64,000 nt of DNA from Histoplasma ohiense (Eukaryota > Ascomycota > Eurotiomycetes > Onygenales > Ajellomycetaceae). The stretch's first letter is position 1, and every line of letters begins with the position of its first letter. Under the pieces are notes generated by a model. That model did no database searches. It had not been told where the DNA came from and saw only the letters and a list, made by a program, of their open reading frames with translations. This document shows, piece by piece, positions 14,236 to 27,680 of the stretch. The position numbers and the translations under genes are program-made. The stretch spans positions 5,052,001 to 5,116,000 of the forward strand of contig JAEVHH010000002.1 in the NCBI GenBank assembly GCA_017607445.1, given 5' to 3'.

Positions 14236-17191
14236 ATGCAGAGCCCTGAACAGCAGTCGGCCGAACGCCAACTCGCAGATATATCTCCTGCCAACTCACG
14301 TCCTAGTAACGCGAGTGGAACCACCCAGCCGCAAACACAGCCTGGCCTGGAGCCACTTGCTGACGGCACTGCTCCCAAGAAACGGAAGCATCATGGGCAC
14401 AGAAGACGCAGACACCGTCGACAGTCCTTCGCCCCGCCGCCCGACACGCCTAGGCCAGACTCCGATATTGGGCGAGCTGGTGTCTCCCCTGCGCGAGGAG
14501 ATGGATCTCAATCCACCAGTACAATTGCGATTCAGCACCGTGCTTCCGTTTACCGTCTTGGCCAATTGGGCCGTAACAACCCGAGTGAGACAAGTCTGGA
14601 TAGCGATGCTTTGTTGGATCACAGGTACGGAAGGGGGGCTTCTCTCGTTCTTCTACACTTCTACGATTTGTGCATCTCTATTCTACAGAGGCATAACGAC
14701 ATGAGAAAACAAGAAACTAACCATGACGTTGGGAACTGACCTACAGACACCAGCCAATGATGCGCCCGCGTCGGGAGAGCCGGCTTGCACAGAGCTATCG
14801 TCCAGAACCACAACAACTTTCCTCTCGGCCCCCGGTTCGAGCCCAAACTCCTACTGCCCCGTCCCAGGTGATGGATGAGGAGGAATCCGAGGAAGAAGAC
14901 GATCGAACACCGTTGATAAAGCCCAGCTCTATCCATAACTCCAGTTTTGTGCGGTACGGGACAAGTGCAGGCACAGAAGAACATTCAGTTGCTCCCTCGC
15001 CCGAAGGCCGGAAGTCGGTAGCATCGTCTTTCCGCTCAACCGTTCCGTACTCTATCGGCACTACCCGTAGCCTAAGACGAGGATACGATGTTAACAATCC
15101 GCCTTCAGTCCCCGGAAGCCCTCACATGGGCCCAGAGACTGGCTTCGATGACCCGATGATTGGTGGCCATGACTTCGACCACACGTCTCCGGAACACACT
15201 AGCGCAGTCAGTGTGCCTTGCCATGTTATAGATGTTGACGGAGAAGGTCATGGCTCTATGAGTAACTCGTCAGCTACTTCCCAAAAATTCATCTCCCCAG
15301 AACTCCAGCGACGACGGACAGTTACTCTTCCTGTTGAAGAAGACGTTTGCTTTCCAGGCGCATTGTCGGATTTGGGTGAAGAAGATTACCCTCCTCGTCC
15401 CCCGCTAGAAGACACCTTTGGGGGTGGGCGCAGACGGAGGCGGAGACGGGTCTGGCCAGATCTTTCGGTATTGAGAGAATGGAGCCGCGAAGAGAAGGAA
15501 GAACGCAGCGGGGGGGTACGGGCGAAGAAGATATACGAACCAGTGCTTATCGGAGGAAGGTTGCGGCCGCATAATGCGAGATGGGTACGTGAAGAGGAAG
15601 ATGCTCCATATCGGTTCACATATTTCAACGAGGAGTTCCAGAGCACGATCCACAGTCAGACAATTTCAGAACTAGTGCAACCTGGCCAAACATTCCGTGA
15701 CCTTTTCATTCCGGATCCCCCAGAACTAGAAGACGATTCGTCAGACGAATCAGATGATCAGGACCCAACTCCCCATCAACAGCATCGGGATAATGGTATG
15801 GACACATTCAATGACAATAGATATCACGGTGGAAATCTCCATGGTGCCCCACAAAACTCGACTGATGCTGCTGCGGCCACCCCAAAGAAAGGGACGGGAA
15901 TTTCCGAAGCTTTTCCGACGGCCAAACCTCCAAAAGAGAAACGATACGGGCCGCGTCCTACTTTTTGGCTGGATGTACTATGTCCAACCGACCATGAAAT
16001 GCGGGTCATTTCCAAAGCATTCGGCATCCATGCCTTGACAGCTGAAGACATAATGGTGCAAGAAGCTCGCGAGAAGGTAGAGCTTTTCCGACACTATTAC
16101 TTCATCAACTACCGCACGTTTGAGCAAGACATCCGCAGCGAAAATTACCTCGAACCCGTCAACATGTATGTTATCGTGTTTCGAGAGGGGATCATTAGCT
16201 TCCACTTTTCAATGATCCCGCATCCTGCCAACGTTCGCCGAAGAATCAGACAACTAAAAGATTACTTGATTTTAAGTGCCGACTGGATTTCTTATGCAAT
16301 TATCGATGACATTACCGATGTCTTCGGCCCTCTGATTCACTCCGTCGAGAATGAGGTGGATGATATAGACGACACCATTTTGCAACTACACTCCAACGAG
16401 AAATTGGTGACAACCGACTCCGGCGAAGGTGGTGATGGGCCTTTACCGTCTGGATCGGACATGCTCAGGCGCGTTGGCGAATGCCGCAAGAAAGTCATGA
16501 GCCTCTATCGATTACTTGGAAATAAAGCGGACGTGATCAAGGGGTTTGCAAAGCGGTGCAACGAGCAGTGGGAGGTCGCACCTAAGTCTGAAATTGGACT
16601 TTATCTCGGCGATATTCAAGACCACATCGTTACTATGACGAGTAACTTGAACCATTATGAAACGTTTGTTCTAAAAACCTTTTTTTTTCCCCTTTGCCCT
16701 TCTTCTATCCTCTGTTCCATTGATTTTATTCTTGAGTTTGCTTCCAAGAGAAAAAGGCTAATAAAACCTACATACACATACAGGCTGCTATCACGGGCGC
16801 ACTCGAACTATCTCGCACAAATCAACATCCGCATGAATGAACGGCAGGAGAAGACCGCTGACGTACTCGGCAAGCTTACTGTCCTTGGTACCATCGTACT
16901 CCCCATGAATATCATCTGCGGCATGTGGGGTATGAACGTCAAAGTTCCTGGGCAGGATATTGACAATTTATACTGGTTCTGGTCCAGTAAGTCCTTGCAC
17001 GCACCCAACCCTCTACCTACCGCCCTCTTTGTTCATTTATCATTGTTCTCGTTACTATTATTATATCATTCCGCATTCCCAAAAACACCCGCTAACAGTT
17101 TCCCAACCCAAATTAAACAGTCACCGCCGGCCTCGTTGTCTTCGCAGTTGCCTGTTTCTACATCGCCAAACGAGTGTACGGAATTGTATAA
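14236..17191 (+). CDS. CorA-family Mg2+ transporter, Mnr2/Alr type
   Basis: Exons are 14236-14624, 14747-16663, 16784-16986 and 17121-17191, encoding 859 residues. The CorA signature GMN lies in GMWGMNVKVPG (about residue 815), at the end of the first membrane helix. A second helix follows, ending in KRVYGIV at the stop. The soluble CorA domain runs from about residue 530 (PRPTFWLDVLCPTDHEM) to 790. The first 500 residues are a low-complexity, Arg- and Ser-rich cytosolic extension, as in yeast Mnr2 and Alr1/2. CorA proteins form pentameric Mg2+ channels; Mnr2 sits in the vacuolar membrane and Alr in the plasma membrane, and I cannot tell which applies. Intron 3 separates GMN from the second helix. 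Intron 2 (120 bp) has no stop in frame, so its retention would insert 40 residues. Confidence 0.93.
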
Positions 17192-18199
17192 GCGTGGTTG
17201 CATGGGTTGGTTGCATTGAATTGCATGGGTTTTTCCCCTGGCTCTTCTCGAGGCTCTGTAACGAGTTACGATTGTCCCGCGTGTGTTCGTTTCTATCGTT
17301 TCATTTTTCTTTTTTTTTATTTGTCGTCGCCCATATCCTCTCTCTAGCGTACGGGAATTGTTTGGGAGGCTTGTGATGCTGTATATCTGTGCATAGTGAG
17401 TGTCCTTTGGAAGGGGAAAATGTGTGGTTGAAAAATTAGTCGGCGCTATCTTGTGTTTGATTTATGTCTCCTTCCTTTTTGTTTCCCCCTTAGATGTGCT
17501 CTTTGGGAGCTTTCTTTCTCTTCTTTTCGCATTGCTGAGGCGGTCGGTAGATAAAAAGACGTCCACATTATTTATAAGGGAAATTTCTTGTCTTCGTTCT
17601 CACTACGCTTGATAACCGCTGCTATGTTTGAGAGTAAATTGCTTTTGGTATGGTTTTTCAATTTTGTTATTTTAAATATCATTAAACTACGAAGTTGTTA
17701 ATTGGAATGTCAATGTATCTGAAACAGGATTGTAAAAAGACAAAAGCATACTGAAAAAAAAAAATAAAATAAAATAAAAAAGAGGGGGAACAGGGACAAA
17801 AACTCATTCAAGGTCATAAAAGGTGCGTGTAAAAGAGCGGAGGCAAGCAGGAGGGGGGGGAAGAAAAGAAGAAAGAAAAAGACAAAGACAAAGACAAAAT
17901 AGCCGCCCATTAATGACTTTTAAACGTTAAAAATATGAAAGGGGCCACAGTAAAAAAAAACTCATAATTATCGTAACGTCATTACCTACGAAGCAGGAGC
18001 TGGTTTGCAGCATTCATTCATATATACCCTTCCCACCTTCTATCTTCATTAATATTCTATTCGAGTCACCATCCAAAGGAAAAACCTACCAAACCTCTTC
18101 TCGAACAAACACGTCCCGAATAGTAACTCACCACCACCACCACCACCACCTAACCTTCCAAGTTGGCGCGTAAGGTAGTAGTATTAGCCATCCGAATGA
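17192..18199. other. Convergent intergenic region
   Basis: This 1 kb lies between the 3' ends of the CorA and DUF3824 genes. It is T-rich on the left and A-rich on the right (A tract near 17755-17775), with a (CAC)n run at 18130-18150. The open frames here are low-complexity and not convincing. Confidence 0.6.
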
Positions 18200-21100
18200 T
18201 TATACCCTATACTCAAGCAGCCGACGGCCATGCGAGTCAAACCTATCAGGAAGGTCAATCGTTGAGTCGGACGCTGCTTCGACGCTCTCAGTAGTATCGC
18301 GGTCTCTCGGATGCTGTTGCTGGTGCTGTCGGGCACGGTCTGGGATCCGATCGTGCCGGTGGATTCGAAAACGATCAAGCCCATCTACGGTGGAGTCGCT
18401 GTCATCGGTCTCATAGCCACGCAGATCGCCCGTGGGGGTCCTTGCGCGCCTAGATCCATATGGAGGCGTGCCGTATCTTGGGCGAAGGTCGAATTGGACG
18501 GATTTGGTGCGCGGCGCGCGGCCGGGTTGGCTGGATGATCTGGTTCTGGATTTCTTGCGAGAAGGAGGTCGGGGGGTTGATGTCCATGTTGATAGTGATG
18601 CTGACGATGGTGAGTTGACGGAGAAAGCGGCAGGGCGCCGAATCGGTATCGAAGGCGTGGTTGTGAAAGTGTAATGATCTGGTTTATTATTGCTTTTCCC
18701 TAAGAGGTGTGGTGGTAGTGACAGAGGCGGTATTTGTCGGGGTGATGTCATCGTTAGACCTGGAAACAGAGAGATAAAAAATGCATTGTTAGCGTTTTAG
18801 CTCGAGACCGGGTCCGTGGGACTTCAACCCACCCTCTGATGAGGTGTGGCGCTGTCCATACGAGAGAGCGGGGTTCAGCGTCGGTACAGCACTCACATTC
18901 TCATCACCCCTGGCCGACCTGGGCGCATAGGCATCCACTCCTGGAGGAGGAGGGTAAGGATAGTTTGAAGGCGGTTGCGGTGCAGCCCCTGGAGGGGGAG
19001 GATAATCGGCCGGGTTGTACGGCCCTGGCTGGACGTTGGGTGGTGGAACAGGGGCTGCGCCAGGCGGAGGGGGGAATTGGCTTCCCTGCGCATAGTAATT
19101 TGGACCATTTGACGGAGGAGATGGTGGATATGGAGAGGGATCATATCCATCCTCATAGGAGTCCGAGTAGTCGTGGTCATGGGCATATGCTGTTTTTCAA
19201 GTGGATTGTTAGCATTCGTCTGTACATTTTAAATTTTTTTTATTTAATTTATTGATTCTTGTTTTGCATGAGAGGGTTTTTCACAGGCTAGGAATGACAA
19301 GAATTTTGTTCGCAAATGTAATAAAAAATTCATAAAAGCAATAGCTAGATAATTATAACATAATGGGAATATTTCTAAATATCAAGATGATGTGTTACAT
19401 ACTTCTGCGATCCTTCTCTGCTCTCTTCCTTTCCTGCCTTTGCGTATATTCTCTAGCAGCAAGCCCTGCTCCAGCAGCGGCAAGCCCAGCGGTGGCGAGG
19501 TCCCTAGTACGGCTCCTACTACGATGCTTATGGCTGTGGCCTCGATCAGAAAAGGAGGAACCGCTTCCTGAGCCGTCATCGCGGTAATGGTGGCTTCGGG
19601 TGCGGCTACGGCTGTGGCTGGCTCTTCGACTACTTCTCCTAGGAGATGCTTCAATTGCGCGGGGAGAAGAAGACTGTCGGCTGGGTGGTCGTCCATAATA
19701 GTTATTCGCTGGAATACTTCCGTATACGGGATCATCGCCATACTCTATCAGTTGTGGTGACGATCTGGAGGGATCTGGGTACGTTGATGATCTCGCCATG
19801 CTTCTCGACCTGGACCTTCGTCTATGATTTTTCTCTTTTCGTTCAGAGGATTCACTTTCTTTCTTTTCCTTGTGCTTCTCATAAATGTTGGCAATCGCCG
19901 CACTGCCAAGGCCAGCAACGGCAATCGGAATACCCTGTCTAATCCTCCCTGGGGATTTCTCCCCTTTCCGAGATCGCGATTTGCTCCTAGCTCGTTCGAT
20001 CAAACCTGCAACTGCTGCACCGGCGAGTCCGGCTTCCGCCGTTCGTTTGTTGCGATGTGAAGCAGCTCGGTCTTCATTAGAGCTCGACCCAGAACCACGA
20101 CGGTGACGGGAACGGCTTCGCCTGTCATGTGAGATATTTTTCGATTTCCCTGGCTGTTTCTGAGACTTTTTCCTAGCCAGTGCGACTGCTCCGGCGATGG
20201 CCGCGGCGCCTAATCCAAGCCCTGCCAGAGCCTTGACATGGGAATCCGAAGATGAGCGACTCCGGTGTCTGCGGTGTCGGTGGCGACGCTCCCGACTGCG
20301 ATCCCGGCCACGATCGAGTGATTCGGTACGTCTGCGACTCTTGCTGCGATGGTAACTTCTAGCCCGTTGGATAACGTCGGCGGTTACTACGCCTAGAGCT
20401 CCTGCACCCACGTCCCTACCGATGCGGCTAAGGCCACCAGATTCGTCTCCATCCTTTTTGGATTTCCGTCGCATCAACTCAGCAGCGCCGACTCCAACTA
20501 GTGCGCCTTCGGCAAGGTGGCGTTTATAGTGATGTGGGCTCTCATCGTAATGGTGGTGTCTCTCTCTACGGGAATATGTAGTTTCATCTTCGCTATTATA
20601 GTCACGACCGTGACGGCTCCTGGTCCTTCGAGAGCCTGAACTGCGGGGGCTGTCGCCGTAGTAGTAGCGTTCCTCATACTCATCACGGTGATGGCGACCG
20701 TTGTCGTATTCTCTGGTGCTTCGGGAATAGTAAAAATCGTCCTCTCGATGATCACGGGCGCTCCGCAGCGCCAAATTTTCATCCGCTTCAGACCGATTCA
20801 CGATCTGGTAATCCAAGTCATCGCGGGAGGTCCCATAAGAGGAGGGGCGATACACATCTTTAAAAATTGTTGGTTTGTGTTCTCGATTGACAAAAATAGT
20901 TTGTGCATGATAATGGTGCTCCTCTCGAGGGGGCTGCTCGCTGGAGCGATAGGGGTGACTATGTATTCGACTGGGGATGGTAGACTCACGATCGTAATCT
21001 CTCTCCCTACGATACTCGTAGTCGTACCGACTATCTCGGTCATGGGGCCGCCGGATAACAAGTTCGCGCTCGCTCATCGGGTGCTCGTCTCGACGATACA

Positions 21101-21206
21101 TGGAATCTCTTTCAGATGGGATGACGTAACGTCTTACCGAGTAGGATCTTGGTTCGGACTGGCGAGAGACCACGTCCCAGTCACTATCTCTGTGGGAGTA
21201 AGTCAT
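18200..21206 (-). CDS. DUF3824-family protein, Arg/Ser-rich with glycine-rich helices
   Basis: Exons in transcript order are 21206-19403, 19189-18833 and 18759-18200, giving 906 residues. Intron 1 (213 bp) has a perfect TGCTAAC branch site; intron 2 (73 bp) has GCTAAC. The N-terminus contains SVRRYVIPSERD, followed by Arg/Tyr/Asp-rich sequence, then several Gly/Ala-rich hydrophobic stretches (for example LAGLGLGAAAIAGAVALARK) separated by RS-rich linkers. A Pro/Tyr-rich segment follows (YNPADYPPPPGAAP), then KSVQFDLRPRYG, and an end near LPDRFDSHGRR. This order fits the fungal DUF3824 family, whose function is unknown. The donor of intron 2 is uncertain: a better-looking GTGAGT at 18896 breaks the frame, while GTGGGT at 18832 keeps it. 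The repeated glycine-rich helices suggest membrane association; that is inference. Confidence 0.85.
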
Positions 21207-23011
21207 GAGGATAGGCGCTGGAGAATTGACAGAGGAAATCTAAAAGAGAACAAAATCAATCCTCTCCAAGTCGAACACGGGAGCCTGGCTAAGAGTGCTT
21301 GGAATAGTGGGGCAATGTGGGACTACAAGAGAAAAAAAGTGGAAAAAATGTTTCCGTGGGGTGTGATCTGATATCTCTAAAAAACCGGGATGGGGAAATA
21401 TGGGACGGGCGAAGGAGAAAACGCGATACACAAGAGGGGTGCAAACTTTTGTCAACACGAAAACAAAGGAAGATGAAAAGAAAGTGTGAGAGGATTTGGA
21501 CAGTTTATGACTGGGGAGGATCAGGCTGGGAATGAAAGCGACCGACCAGCCAGCGGCTCGGCGCAGCCAAGAGGGGCGGGGCAGAAGCAGGAATCACGGC
21601 ATGCATAGTAAGGTAGTACTCAAGGGCGTATGCAGGGGAACCAGACAAGTTTGGTCAAAAAAGAAAAGAGGAGGAAGAGAAGGAGGAAGAGGTAGAAGGG
21701 CACACAGGGCTGGGATAATATAGAGATTATTTACTCCTTGCCATCTCCCTCTTGCGAATTATCATGGCCTTTCTGGGGCGCCATGGGGCCATGCAATGGG
21801 TAGAAAATCAGGCGCAAAATCTCACGGGCGCAAAGCCGGAAAATTCAGAATATTCAAAATGGAACTGAGGTTCCCAGAGGCAAACGAGCAAAACAAACAA
21901 GGACTCACCAGTCACTAGGAAGGATAAACTGTATCGATGCCCAATGGAGAAAACAATGACTGGTGCGTGATGGTGGTAATCAGGCGAATGCGACTCGGGC
22001 AAAAGATCTGCGATTGAGGGGTATGCTGCGATGATAGTCCCTTGGAGTCACCGATCAAGTAACTACTAATGCGGAGTAGACGAAGATTCTGGTGAGATTG
22101 AAGCTGAAACGGGGGATCAGGGAGAGGGAGAAGGGAGAGACGAGAAGAGAGCGGAAAACTCGCCCGTTAGATATATATATACGGATACACACAGAGAGAG
22201 ATAAAAGAGAACCCGCGGAAGAGGCTGACATTTTGGAATAATGCCAGGGTTCCATCCGGTGACGTCGTTGGATAGAGAAGAACGCCAGCTATAATAGTTT
22301 AGCTGATCGCGGCGGCTGCGGGTTGTTCCCCTCGCGGAAATATCTCTTCTGCAGGAGGTGTAAAGTCTGCCATGGCTTTTCAATGACCAGAGCCGATACC
22401 TTCTCACGGGGATTCATGCTTCATTGTTTGGGATCGAAGATCATCTCCCCAACCGCTCGTCCGGAGCGGATTGCACACAAGCTAAGATCCCCCGCCCTGA
22501 ACTGTGTCGCCTATGCGGATAAGCAGCCAAGGCCATAACAGCCCTCGTAAGTGGCCACAGGGCCATCAAGGGCCAAGGACAGGACGCCCTACGGAATCGT
22601 CACTGGGTGGCCGCAGCCACTCAGGACGACGGGAGCTTCTCAAGTTTGCCCCGTTGGTTGGCTCCGGATACTGATTTAACGGCCATGATCGATGATTCAT
22701 CCATTGATGGGGGAGAGGAGTGGCAACTGCGGCTCATTGAACTGTGCTCTGGGTTGGTCTAAGAGCACGTTGCGCACATTGATTGCCACCCGGTAGGAAT
22801 CGTTTGAGGCGGATGGTGATCGATATTATCTCGGGCACCTTTCATCTCAACAACTGTATTAACAGCTGCTTCAGCCGTTTATTGTGGCAGCCGAGATTGA
22901 GTCTCCTGTGAGGCCGCTTCTCTAGGTCGGGATTTGTAGACGAGCATTGCCACCAAAGAGAGAACAGCAGCACAGAGCACGGCACAGAGAACAGCACCTA
23001 ACCTCCTCTTT

Positions 23012-23039
23012 TCTCCTCTCCTCTCCTCTCCTCTCCTCT
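23012..23039. repeat. (CTCCT)n microsatellite
   Basis: About five uninterrupted copies of a pyrimidine-only pentamer lie in noncoding DNA. Confidence 0.9.
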
Positions 23040-24291
23040 AAGCTGTCGCAGAAGAGGCTCAAACCGAGGACGCAAACCAATGCCGGCCAGCAGCGGCGGG
23101 GCATCTTCCAGAATCCCACTAGAGCAGTGCCTAACAGCGTTCCCCAGACCGAAACAGCCAGTTAAAACCCCGAGTCTGTGGCCTTGTTCAGCCTTGCGCC
23201 CGACACAGCCCAGCCCTGGCATCAATGGACTTGGATTTAATGAGTGGGCGGCGGATCAAGTTTCGATTCCTCCCGCTAGCAAAAGAGAGGGAACTCTCCC
23301 CTCCTGTCATCTCTGTCTCCTCCCATTTTTCAGACAAGGAATGGCACGCCGACGCCCCGGATGGCAGGATTGGGGAAGCCTGGCCAAGCCCGGCCAAGCC
23401 TGGTCTATCTAGCATGCAGAAGCGCGGGTTTTGTCGTATTTCTTTTGGAACGAAACCGCCAGTGCTTTTCGTCTTCAGGCAACAGGCGTGACGTTGGGGA
23501 TGGATGCTTAGCGAGTATATATTCGGGAAGAAGAACGACAGGTTCCAGAGCCAGTTGCTGGGCCACGTTTTTGCATCCGACATACTTCTGGCTACATAGA
23601 TACTAACCAGTAACTACTTTTCGCTTATCGAGTCTGTAGGCCATTTTCGATCTTGTTCTGTACTCTCTCTCCACTTACGTAGTATAGTAATATCACATAT
23701 CTACCTTCTACGGGTTATGCTTCTCAGATGCCATGAATCCGCCCTTCAGTTAACATATTTGCCATGCAACTTTGACTCCTCCATAGTTAGTATCTTTGGC
23801 TGCGCCCACCACTGTGTGGCCTCTGCCATATTCGGATATCTCAAAACTCACTCCGTAACTGAAACCGAAGAGACAACAAAAACAACAACAACAATAATAA
23901 CGGCAATATAAATTTAGCCCTTCGGTCAAAACCCGCCGGCCCTGGAAGCAATAAATAAATATGCAGTGCATGGCCACACCGCATGCTCCCGGCGCCTCAG
24001 TTCTGTCCGAGATATGTCGTGCAATGGTCAGAGAGGGTAATTTCAACTGCTGCTCAGCCAGGCTGCCGGTTTGCAATCGCCTGGGGTTTTTTTTTTTTTT
24101 TTGCACGGCAGCGTTATTTATCACAAGGTGAGGCGGACGTGGTCACAGTCCTTTTCACAGATATGAAATAGTGGTTGATGTTGATGCAGCCCCATTGTGA
24201 ATTTATTTACTTCTCCTGTTTTCATGAGTCATCTGATCCTCTGTGGTTGAAATTGAAAGTGGGGAGGGGCGGAGTAGTATTTCCTTTCCAA

Positions 24292-24296
<5 letters not shown>

Positions 24297-24323
<27 letters not shown>
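24297..24323. repeat. (TA)n microsatellite
   Basis: About 13 TA dinucleotides are followed by AT-rich ATAAATAT sequence to about 24355. Confidence 0.95.
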
Positions 24324-27300
24324 GGAAATATAAATATAAATATATAGGTATATCTATACAAGAAGCAGGGGAGAGGAGCCTTAGACTGCGAAGATAAGGG
24401 TCACACTCAGTGAGATGGTTAACCGATATCGGATTCTGTGCCTCAAAACATAATCATGATCAGGTTGACTTGTCCAAGGAGACAGCTCCAAATGGGAGCT
24501 ATTCTGTTTGCGAATCAGCATCGCAAATATTCTCTTCCAGTTGCCCGCCGAGCCATGGGGACTCTTATGTAGTTGCCCCAACCGCAGTACAAAGATCGCA
24601 ACCTTTATATGAGAAACACACACAAAGAGTACCTGGGAGCATCAGGTATGAATATTGGATTGCTGAAATAAGCATCTCTTGATAGTGGACAATCATCCAA
24701 TTCCGATTTCTTTTTCTTTTTGGAATTTTGGAATTTTTGTTCTCCACGACTGTGCGGGTTGTGATAGGCCTGGCTGGCAGACAAAGAAAATTTAACCGTC
24801 GCAATCGTCCGGCTGAGACGATTACTGCGTACACTGATTTTCAATCGAAATCCTGATTGTATATTGATAAACATATTCTACAGCAATAAATTTCCCCACT
24901 GTGGAAAGATTCTTATTTTTAGTCAATAAAATACTCATATATGATGTTGTGTGGGAATTTACTTGTGCTGAAACGGCCAGCACCCACTCAGAGTGGGGTG
25001 AAGAACGTTGCTGGAGAGAATAATGGCAGAAGGCAGTTTTATTTTTTTGCCAGGAAAATTTTTCCAGGTTTCAAGCCGGTTGAGTGTCAATTCTGAAAGC
25101 GATGACCTTGTTTCTCCCTTCCTTCCTTCGAAAAACATAAGGCTAGGGAGGATTATTCCGCAAGCGCCCATGTTTTAAGTTCCATATGTAAAGATATAGA
25201 AGCACCCCTCGATTTCTTTTCGGAATTGGAACGGAAAATAGAGATAGTCCAAAAAAGCCAACAGTGTCGAAAGAAGGTCTATCATTCATCTCTATTTGAA
25301 AGAGGGAAATGTTCGGCGTTCAACAGAAAAATATAAACACAGATCGATAGATGGGGCTTTTGCTCGAAGTTGTTCAAATCGCCCATCTGTGAACAACGAC
25401 AAGGAAATAAATTGTATCGAGCTCCGTATCTTCCGGCTTGGATCCGTTCAATCCCATAAATGTTGCACTGGATATCATTCTCTGTCGCTCATATGCTTGG
25501 CAATCCTTGGTTCAAATTCGCATCTTACATATTTTGCAAATCGAAGTCGAAAGTAAAATATTGTGAGGATCCCCCATCCTTGAATTTTGAACTGGTTAAT
25601 CCGCGGCATGTGGTCAAACTTCCCACTCTTCCCATGCCCTGGTGCTTTGTCCTGCAAGAAAGCTGCAACTAGGCGGAGTTATGCATGCCCATTCCGGCCT
25701 GTCAGTTGAAGGTCGGTCCATGATGATTTCTGAATGGCATTTGCGCTGCGGGCTAGAGATCGATATCCACTGTGATGGCCTGAATTCGAATATCAATTTG
25801 TAATGATCATCATGTCGTTTTTACCCACAACCGTGGGGAGCTCAAACAGCGCGAGCAAAGGAACCACCATCGTTGAGATCAACAGCAGCAAGCGAAGAGT
25901 CGAGGAAACGCCTTCGGTTCGCGATCGGGGTGGTTTGCGGGGGTTGGAAGGGGTCTAGACACGGGAATGCAACGGAACAGCCTGGTTTGGCTCGAGTTGA
26001 CAAAGTTGGAAAGTTGGCAGCATCCCAGGCTAAGCATTTTGGGTTGCTCTGTTTCAGCATCAGCGAGAAGGTAGTTGATCCTTGAGCATGTCATAGGATT
26101 GGTCTGGGCTTTAACCAATTTGCTGATATGGCTACGAGTAGCTCTCGCTGACACAAGAGTGAGAGACAGAAATAACCCCTAGTAGAAATTAAATGGTCCA
26201 TAATCTTGAAGTTGATCCCCAGCTGTGGATACATCCGCCCACACAGCATGAAGACTGATGCTGTCACTGTGACGGAGACAAATGAATGATTGAAGAATAT
26301 GGTATTCCGGTATTACGCCAGCCAACAGGCGTTATTGGGTGGTACCTGTTTTTGGCGCGGGATTTGTGTTGGAAATCAGGTCCTCGCCCATCCAACGGTG
26401 GTCTGGACCGGCGGTTGAACGCGCGTCACGTATTGTCATGGCAGGCTAGCTCAATACAGTAATCCGACCACCTCCCGTCTTCTTTTCTCGTCCATCGCCA
26501 TCATCATCATCATCGCCATCAGCGTCGCCATCAGCATCGTCATCGTCATTATCACCCTCATCATCTTGACAACTCCCACAGCTCTCACTCAGTATTCTTG
26601 TCTCTCCTGTGTTCCCAGCCCTCTCCTGCGTCTCCTCCACCTCCTCCGTCCCCACTCTCTCAGTCCCCCAGCCAAGTTCTCCGGACTGCTTAGCGCTTGA
26701 TTCGACCCCTGTTCTTCTCTTGTCCTCAGTTACTCAGCGCTATCGCCTCTTGGGGAACTTCTTGGTGGGCGTTACAATCGCTGGCGGCCTGGCACTGGCT
26801 GCCCGTCTTGCATTGTTATCCCTGTGTGGTCGAAAGAGGCCTAACTTTCGTGTTCGTTCAGCTTCGCTGGACTTTTTGACGTGTGTTTGCCCCATTGGTC
26901 TTGTCCTGCTAAAAGGTCTACCCCCCGTGCAACAGTTGTCAAGCTAGTTGGTCTCGCCTCTGACCTTTAATTCCATAGGGCTCAGAAGTGGCCACGACCG
27001 GGAATAAGTGACAAAACGGGAGTGCCGAGAAGAAAACAACAAGAGCAAAGGAAACTAGGAAAAGTACAACCAACCAACGACCAAAAATCCACTAAGACCG
27101 CCCATCGAACGCCAGGAACGTGGTCCATCTCCGCACGCCAAAAGGACTAAGGCAAAAAAGATAATCGAACAGCCCATCCGTGATTGATCGACAATCAAAC
27201 ATTTCTTTCATTTCGCCTCCATCCGTTTGTTAAAAATAAAAATCCCCCTTTTGGAATAATATTTGGGGAAATAATTACCATTAATAATAATAATCAGCCA

Positions 27301-27680
27301 TCAAAGTCATCACCAATCCCTTCAGACTGTTTAGGGGTTCTATTCTGAATCTACCAACCAGAGAGATTATCCCAATCATGATCTTCGGTTTCGCAGCCTT
27401 ACAGCAGTAACAAGAACCAGTGACAACGAACATCCGGCGCTTCCATCTCTACAACATTACCTCCCATACGACATTTATTTCCGAACAAAGTATGAAGCCA
27501 GCTTACATCTGTTAACCATTATTTTACCTTTCCTTCTTTTTCCTTTCTTTTTTTGAGCGGTGTAACGCCTGCTGGGAGAATTACGACCAAACCTGCGGGC
27601 TGGCCCCAGCATATTGCGCGCTATCCGTTCCTCGAAACCTTACGAAAACCTGCTTCCTGAATTTTGTCATTCCTCCGGCC

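Larger units (their letters stand above)
21207..27680. other. 6.5 kb gene-free divergent region
   Basis: The region separates the divergent DUF3824 and VAC7 genes. I found no recognisable coding sequence, tRNA or rRNA. It contains a (CTCCT)n run (about 23012-23039), T16 (24087-24102), (TA)n (24297-24323) and a degenerate CATCAT/CATCGC tract (about 26495-26570). The last 1.2 kb before VAC7 is pyrimidine-rich and probably holds the VAC7 promoter and a long 5' leader. The 112-codon frame at 26609 has no family resemblance. Confidence 0.6.

Noticed and set aside
13895..14704. 269-codon plus-strand frame overlapping the CorA start
   Set aside because: It is in the wrong frame to the CorA exons and unlike any protein; the overlap is a shadow.
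18781..18840. tRNA-like text with GGACTTCAACCC
   Set aside because: No cloverleaf can be drawn, and the bases belong to an intron and exon of the DUF3824 gene.
26609..26947. 112-codon frame before VAC7
   Set aside because: The hydrophobic stretch looks tempting, but there is no family match and the region is pyrimidine-rich leader or promoter DNA.
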